Below are positions 52,203 to 61,200 of a stretch of DNA of 64,000 nt, one piece after another. The stretch spans positions 62,001-126,000 of IMG/VR virus record IMGVR_UViG_3300037189_025222; one strand, 5' to 3'. Both the position numbers and the translations under genes were made by a program. This stretch comes from a virus. The stretch's first letter is position 1. Each line of letters starts with the position of its first letter. Under the pieces are notes generated by a model, which was not told the origin of the DNA, ran no database searches, and saw only the letters and a list, made by a program, of their open reading frames with translations.

Positions 52203-55200
52203 ATGCCAGAATTATACGACAACCTAGGAAGAAAAATAGATGCTGCCAAAATGAGCATTGGCGAGCTAAAGGGTTTAGTCGGCACATTGATGAAGTCTAA
52301 AGTTGGACCAGCAAAACCTATTGGTGGTCAAGAAGAAGAAGCTAAAACACAAGACTCAAATCTAGAACTTATTAAATTATTTGAAGACTATGTAAAAGGA
52401 TTTAACGAAGAAGTAGATGAACAAAAGAGTTTACTTCAAAATATAGTAGATGCATTAAAAAATATTAATTCTAAAAAAGAAGAAAAAGCTAATCAACCAA
52501 AAGACAACAAAGAAGAAAAAGATGAGATAAAAGAAACATTTCCAGAAAAATTAAGAAAAGCTCTTACTGGAAAAAACAAGCCTAGCAAAGAAGAGCATAC
52601 AACTGCTAAGGCTACAAATTCTTTAGCAAATCTATTCGGGAAAAAAGGTTCTGGCTATACCCATGATATACACTGTGAGGCATGGCTAAGACAAATATAT
52701 CAGGTTTTAGCTAAAGATAGAGAAGGCGTAGCAACGCCAGAAGCCGCTGCTAGGCAGGTTGAAGAAGATGTAACAAGAGTCACAGCAAGAGAACCTGCAG
52801 AAACAGCTGCAAGGGAAGCTTCTGAGGCAGCTACTACTGGAGGGGGCGAGACTATAAGAGCGAGAGATTGGCTAGATGCCGAAGAGTACTACCAAGAGTT
52901 AAACGGATTAGAAAATGATTACTATCAACACACAGTAGATTCAATATTTGGACTATGGAACAAAGAAAAAGATTTATACGAAAGAATAACAGGCTTAGAA
53001 AAAGAAAAAAATGCAATTCACCGTGCTTATTTGAAGGAAGGCATCAGCAAAGAGGAAAAAGAAAGACTAGCTTTAGCTTACAGGCAAATGGGCATAGAAA
53101 TAAGCAATCAAAAAATCATAAAAAGAAATTTAAAAGAACAAGAGAACGCTTGGAAAGAGATTGGAAAACAAATAGAGACAGCAGAAAAATATTTATTAGG
53201 TTTCAAAGGAGGCGGGGCGTTTGAGGTACTAACAAAAGGAATAATAAAAGAAGAAAGAGAATTTACACAAAATATTAGACAAGCGGCATATGAAACTGCT
53301 GGAGTCACTTCTGAGTCTAAGGCCCTGCAAAAAACATACGAAGAGATAGGCAAAACTTCTAAACTAACCGGAATGAATAGGAGTGAAACTCAAAAAGCTT
53401 ATACAAAAGCATTAAGGTCAGGTGTCAAAGATCAAAAGAAAGCACTTAGTCTATCAGTATCACAACTAAACACAGAAAAACAAATAGGTGCCACAGCAGA
53501 TTCTTTAGGTGAATTCTTCATAGAAATGGGCACCCAACTTCAGTTCAACAATGATCAAATGTCAGAGGTTGGAAGAGGCATAAGAGAAGCTGGTCGAAAC
53601 ACTGGTTTGGTAGGAGATAAATTAGCTGGCGTTGTCAGGGGCAGTGCAGAATTTGTAAAAATGATGAAAAATGCTGGTACTGCGTCTGCATCTGCCGTGA
53701 GTAATATTGTTGGTTTACAAGCAGAGTTTACAAAGACAGGCGTAGAAGGAGGAAAGCTTCTTAAAGGACTAAGCAGTACATCTGGATTCTTAGGTAGTGA
53801 TGCACAAACATTGGCTTTGATTGCTAATGCTGCTAACAGAGTTGGTCTTACTCAAGAAATGATTAATGGAACAATACTAAAAAGTTCAGCTAGCATTAAA
53901 AAGTTTAACAGAGGCTTGACTCAAACTGTCAATGACATGGGATTGGGTGGTAGAAACGCCGAAGAAATGCGAGCAAACTTTGACAAATTGTCAGATGAAG
54001 GCAGAAGAGATATCAATTTAAGACTCAACGCAGCTTTTGGGATGGAAGCCGGTGAGTTAATGTTAGCAATAGAAGGAATCGAAAATCAATCTAAATCACT
54101 TTCTGATCGTTTGGGAGAACTTAATAAAAAGAAATCTCAAAACTTAACATTAGAAGAAAAAGCTACATTGCTTGAAGAAGAAAGAAGCTTGAAACTTGGT
54201 GCAGCAACAAAAGCTCTGACTGCAATATCTGAGGCCGCTAAGGGCACAAAAGACATGAACGAGGCCTTAGCAAAATTTAGCAGTAGAAGATCCGAATTTG
54301 AAGGCGACATGAAGGCACTCGGACAATCCTGGACAACCGAGACAGATGTTGCTAGGGGAGCTATAAAAAGTGCTTTAGAAAATGTAAATGCTGGCTTGAA
54401 AAAAGCAGGAAAGAAAGAACTAAAAATAGACTCGTCGGAAATAGAAAAAGCAATAAAAGACCCAGCAGCATTCAGAGAACTAACGTCTCAAATAACTAAG
54501 GGAGAGCAAGAATTAGCTACTGCACAAAAAGCACAATTAGACCCATTGAGTGCAATAGAACAAAAGTTAACTGAAATAAACGACTCTGTGAGAAACTTGA
54601 GCCAAAGTTTGATATCGGGTATTTTTAATAGTTTTCTAGGAAAAATGCTTGTGGGGATAACAGCTTTAGGAGCTTTAATTGTAGGTGCCATAGGTGGATT
54701 GAATTCAATAATCATGCCTATTTGGAACTTAATGACTCTTTTAGGAAGATCTTTATCCGGTATGGGACAAAGAACATCACAGGATAGAATGGGAAGTCTT
54801 GGGAAGGTATGGGATCGCTTAACTGGGCGTGATACAACCCCAACCCCAGAAAGATTAACAGAAGCAGAAGTAACAGCTACCGGTAAAGATAAAACTATAA
54901 CTAAAACTGGTTGCTGCGAGGATCTTGTAAGTATAAACAAAGCAATGTTGGATGTTTTAAATGCCATTAAAGATTGTGTTTGTGGCAAACAACCAGAAGC
55001 TTCTACTCAAGCAAGTCAAACAAAACAGGAGTTAAGAGAAGCGGAACTAACACCCAAATCAGTAGTATCACCAGATCAAGTTGCAGCTGGTAAAGCAGGA
55101 GAAGTTGCCAAAAAAGAAGTAGGAACAGACTTAGCTTCTAAATCAGTAGTTTCACAGCCACCACAAACTACTCCAGAAAAAATAGAAGAAGCTGTTAAAA

Positions 55201-58200
55201 AAGAAAGTAGGAAACCAAAGTTATCTCCTGAGGAGATTGCCACAAGAAAAGCAGCTGGACAGGCAGCTAAAGAGAGATCACAAACAGCCGGTATAAGTCC
55301 TTCAGTAGCAAAGTCCATAAAGAGACAAGAAGTCAAAAATATAAAAATGGATGCTTCATTAAACAAAATGCAAAGAAGGAATATAATTCAAGAATTGCAG
55401 AACGGAAAAAAAACAAAGACAATGATCCTAAGAGAGCAGGAAGCTGCTAAAGGACCAAAGCCCTTAGAAGTACCCCAGCCACCAGATACAGGAAATTTTG
55501 ATTTAAATAAATTAATTGCAAGTGGTCAAGATATGGCAAAGAGTGCTGCTGCTGTTGCCCTACTTGGTTTAGGAGTTGTTGCTCTAGGTGCAGCAATAGT
55601 GTTCTTGTCCAAGAAAATATTGAGTGGGTTCAACTTAGACACTTCAACAATACTACAAACAGCTGGTGCTATAGCTGCACTTGCGGTAGCAGGTGGTGCG
55701 ATTGCTGCTGCTGGTATTGTGGCATATGAGGCACTAAATAAGAAAGAAAATAAAGAATTTGTAGATACTGCTCCAAAAAGTAAAACCGAAATGCTAAAGC
55801 AAATAGCAGCAATGATGCTATTGGGGCCAGCTCTTGTACTATTAGGTGCAGCTATAGTCAAGATGTCCCAAATGGTTATAGACGCTTTTGGACTTGATTT
55901 AAATACGGTTGCAATGGTTGCCGGAACAGTAGCTGCAATTGTAGCTGCTGCTGGAGCCTTGACTCTAGGTGCTTCAGAGGCTCTTGAAGGTTTTGAGAAA
56001 CTAGAGGGCAATAAGCTTATAAAAAATCCTGGTAAACTTGTTAGTGCGATGGCTAAGGGAGCATTAGCTCTATTGATCGTTGGTCCGGGACTAGTTGCAC
56101 TTTCTGCCGCAATAATCAAGATGTGTCAAGGTATATTAAGCTATGCAGAAATAGATCTAAACACAATCAAAACTGTAACTGGACAAGTAGCCGCACTTCT
56201 CGCTGGCACTGGTGCAATAGCATTAGGTATAACAGCGGCTGCTGGAGGATTAATACTATTAGGTAAATTCGCAGACTTTGCCAAGAGCTATGCTAAAGAC
56301 ATGATAATAGGAGCGGCAGCACTAATACTTATTGGTCCTGCAGTTGTAGCCCTTGCAGCAGGTCTAAATTATATAATTAATCAAATTTTATCTGCAACAG
56401 GTGTGGACGCAGCAAAAGCAGCAAAAACAGCGTGGAATGTAGCTGGTTTGATTGCGGCCACAGCTGTAATTGCTCTTGCGGTTATGGGTGCGATGGCGGG
56501 CTTAACAGCTTTAGGTGCACTTGCTACTGCCATGACAGGACCACAAATTGGATTCATGCTTTATGGTGCTGCTGCATTATTATTGTTAGCTCCATTAGTT
56601 ACCGGACTAGCTGCGGCTGTTTTATATTTAACCAAGTCTTTCATGGGTGGGTTTGACGCAAAACAAGCAACCAAAGTGGCATACGATCTATCTGCAGTTT
56701 TAATGTCTGCCTCTGTTATAGCCATAGCTGTAATGGCGGCCATGGCTGGACTGGGTGGTTTAGGAGTTCTTGCAGCTGGTTTACCTGCTTACATACCTGC
56801 TATGTTGGGTGGTGCAGCAGCTCTAATGCTGCTTACCCCGGTAATGACAGCTTTGGCAACTTCAGTAATAGGAATGACAGAATCCATAATGGATGGAATT
56901 GATGCTAAACACGCAGCTAAAGTTGCATATGATTTGGGGTCAATAATAATGTCTGCTGGCTCAATTGCTCTTGGGATCATGGGAGCCATGGCAGCTCTAA
57001 CAGGATTAGGATTATTGGCAGGTGCTTATATTGGATTTATAGGACCAATGATTGGCGGTGCTCTGGCATTGAGTGTAATGACACCGGCTGTTGTAACCCT
57101 TGCTGGCTCCATTATATCGATGTCTGAATCTTTAATGAAAAATATGGTTAGCCCAGATGCTGCAAAGAAAACAGTTGAAAGCTTAAATTCTATTCTTGAT
57201 AGTGCTGGCAATATAGCTGTGTCAATTATAGCCAACGCAGCTTCTCTGGCTCTTTTGGGAACAATGTTTGGTGTTTCTTTAGTAGCTATACCATTTATGA
57301 AGCTAGGCACTATGGCTTTGTCTAATCTAACACCTAGTATAGCAAATTTTGTAAACACTATTGTTAATATGGCAAAACAATTTTCTACTTTAGTGTCTCC
57401 AAAAGAAGCTGTAAGCCTCTCTAAAGACGTCGCCGCTATAATGGGAGCGGTTGGAGATATAAGTGAACAAATATTCAAAATTAAAGATAAAATGCTTTCT
57501 GTGCCTGTTTATGGAAGCGTTTGGAATGCAATAAGAGGTGTAAAAGTAGCCGATTATATGAATAGTGGGGTCAAAGCTCTGAAAGAATTAGCTGCTCCTG
57601 TTCAAGATTATGTTGCTGCCATAAAAGATTTTGCACTTAATGTTGGAAGAACAGTTAATCCAAGAAATGCTGCTGAAATGGCGAGAGGCGTTGCCGCAAT
57701 ACTTTGTGCTGTTAGCAATGTAACTTCTAATATGATGACTGCTAAAGACGGTATACTTTCTATTCCTAAAAATGGAGGAATTTTTGCGACTTTAACACGC
57801 ACAAGAATTTCAGATTACCTTAATGCTGGCGTTGGTTCTTTGCAAGAAATGGCCGCACCAATTAAACGATATGTAGCAGCAGTGAAAAAATTTGCAAGTG
57901 AAATTGGATTTGATCCTAGACAAGCTGCTGAGATGGCTAGCGGTGTGGCAGCGATACTTTGTGCTGTTGGTAAGGTTACTTCTAACATAATGACTGCTAA
58001 AGATGGAATAATGAGCATACCAGACAACGGTGGAATATTTGCTTGGATGCTAGGTGCTCAGTTATCCCAAAGAATGAACAAAGGCGTCGAAGCACTTAAA
58101 GTACTTGGAAAACCAATACAAAGATTCGTTAAAGCAATAAAAGATTTTTCAAGCAAACTTGGAAACAAGCTGCCTCCTAGTCAAGCAGCCGGTATGGCAA

Positions 58201-61200
58201 AAGGAATAGCAGACATACTTTCTGGAGCCTCTGAAGTTACCAAACAAATAATGGAAACCAAAGATAAAATAATTGGAATAAAGTCTGCACGAGGATGGGG
58301 ATTCTTTAGAAAAGATTATGTCGTATTAATGGAAACAGGCAGAAAAGCCTTAGTTGAACTTTCCAAGCCAATTATAAATTATATAGAATCTATTAGGGAT
58401 TTTGCTTCACAAGTGGGTGCTAGATTAGATCCTAGACTAGCAGCGTCTATGGCCAGAGGAGTAGCTGATGTATTGACAGCTTCTGGCGACGTTACAGAAG
58501 GAATAATGAAGACCAAAGATAAATTGGTTACCATTAAATCAAGCGAAGGATTCTGGTTATGGAGCACTAGCATAGCAGACTCCATGAAAGCAGGAGTTGT
58601 AGCTTTAAATACATTAAAACAGCCATTAATGTCGTACTTAGATACTATTGTTACTTTCTCAAATGAGCTCAAAGACAAGATCAACCCGACTGATGCTAAG
58701 AAGGCGGTAAAGTCAATAACAAGTGTTTCAGAAGTAATAGACATGATCAGCAAAGTCATGAATGATCTAGGTTCAAAAATTGCACCAATGACACAAGGAG
58801 GATGGTTTACCAGTTCTCCTGTAGAACAGATTAAAGAAGCAAAAACAAAAATGGATGCGTTTTTCCCTGTGCTTTCTAGCTTCATTACATCGATTGTTTC
58901 GCATGTAGATTCTTCTTTGGGTGAGTCCAAGAGTCTAAAGGGAACTGTTAAGTCCATGGGTCAAATATCAGAGCTTTTAAACAATATTAAGCCTGTAGTG
59001 GACACCATGATGTCTTCAATTGTTCCAATGACTCAAGGTGGGTTCTTTAAAGGTTCAGCAGTTGATAGCATCAAGGGTGCAATACCACAGTTAAATCAGT
59101 TTTTTGAATCAATATCAAGCTTTATATTAAACGGGTTAGTTAATCCAATTAAGAAGTCTGCGGAGAGCATTGATGACTTAAAGGAAACAGGCAAAAGAAT
59201 TGTAGTTATTGCAGATGTTCTTAAAGGAACAAAAACTTCTATTGACTCTTTGTCGTCTATGATGACTTTGATGCAAGATGGAATATTTACAAATTCACCA
59301 ATAAAAACAATATCCAATAATATAACTGGTTTTTCTGATTATTTTAATGCTATATCAAATTTTGTAAGTAGTGGATTAATCGAACCAATAACAAAAATGG
59401 GAGAAGTAAGTGGACTTAGCAAAGCAAAAGGAATTCTAATAACTGTCGGCAATTTCCTATGTGCCACCAAATTAACTATAGAAAGCTTAGCTGGGGTTAT
59501 TGGTTTGTTGGATTCAAAGTCAGTTTTTTCCTCTTCTCCAATTGACAATATAATTAATAATAAAGATAAATTTAGAAAACACTTTTTAGCGATAGCCGAC
59601 CTTGTAAAGAATGGAATTGCAGAGCCTGTTGCTCTAATGGGCGGAGATGGAACTTCTTTAGGTAAAGCAGCAAAAGTTATAACAGCTATGGCCTCAATAG
59701 CTTGTAGGATTGTACCATTAATAAAGAATTTAGCTACTGCTGTTTCAATGGCTACAGATAAGACAGAGTTTTTTAGTGTAGCACCCATGCAAAAAATAAT
59801 TGATGCTAAAGGTCAATTTGCAGTATGGTTCCAGCAAATAGCAGCTTTTGTTAGAGACGGCATTGTTCTGCCTGTCAATAATGAGATGGAGGGGGTCAAT
59901 ATAGGTTCAGCTGCTAAGAATATATCCTCCATGACCAGCATAGCTGGTTCTGTTATGCCCCTTATAAAGAATCTAGCCAATGTTATGGGCATGATGAGTG
60001 AAGATGCAGCAAAATCTTTAGACACAGAATTTCCTATAGACAAAATTATATCCTATAAAGATAGCTTCGCCATATTTTTCAGACAAACAGCAGGATTCAT
60101 TAGAGATGGAGTTATTGCTCCAATTGTAGAAGAAATAAAAGATACACAGGAAATAACAAAAGCAAGTAGGATATTAAATCAATTAAGCTCTAATATTGTT
60201 ACCATACCAAAAGTTATAAAAGGAGTTTCTGAGGGTTTAATTCCGCTGGTAGAAGTGAGGTCAGGTCTAGCTCCTATGGAAGTTATAGCTGACTCTGCAA
60301 AAGATTTTGAAAAATGGTTTACAAAAGTAGCAGTCTTTATTAGAGATGGAGTAGTAACTCCAATCGTGAGAGAGTTTGAGGGAACACAAGATATTATTTT
60401 AGCCACAAGAATACTAAACAATATATCTTCAATGATCTCAGCTTTACCTAAGGTTATAACAAGTCTATCCAGTGTTTTTGTTGGACTAAACGCAAAAAGT
60501 TGCCTATCAGAATCTCCAATAGGTATGCTTGCAACTAATGCTGAGACTTTCAAAGCTTGGTTCAGAAGCGTCACTAGTTTAATACAAGAAGGTATAATTA
60601 AGCCATCTCTTGAAATAATGCCAGATAATTCTTTGCTTAAAGAAGTAAAGGTAAAATTAGCACTCAACGAGATAGCAATCAGAGCGGTAACCCCTTGGTT
60701 GAATTCTTTGAGTTCTAGCATCCAAGGATTATCTGGTGGTATTTTCTGGAGAATATTTACTGGAATTAAGGTTTCTAAGTTTAGTAAAAACTTCATGTAT
60801 ATGGCCAGCCTAATAAATGATGGCCTCATAAAACCAATAAAGAAGAATCTTGCTTCTTCTGCGGAATTAGAAGAAGTTACAAGTCAACTTGATGGTTTAG
60901 TTGATGTGGTAGACAGAGTTACATTTATACTAGGAATATTAGGAACAGCCTTTAACAATATAAGCCCAGTTAAAATAGATGTGGGCAAGATGTTCAGTGT
61001 AACTGGGAGCATACGTGCTTTTAAAGAAGCCATAAACGAAGAGGCTAAAGATAAATTAGCATTATCCAGACAAATGCAAGGAGAGCTACAAGAAGTATTC
61101 ATGGCTCCAGAAAAAATGATGAGGCAAGTTAGTGAAAAAGCTGTTGGGGGGACTTTTGAAGCCAAAGCTGTAGAGCCAATTATATTCGGAGACGCAGAAG

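Noticed and set aside
56432-56656. Cys-rich plus-strand ORF
   Set aside because: It is the alternate frame of the hydrophobic part of the giant gene.
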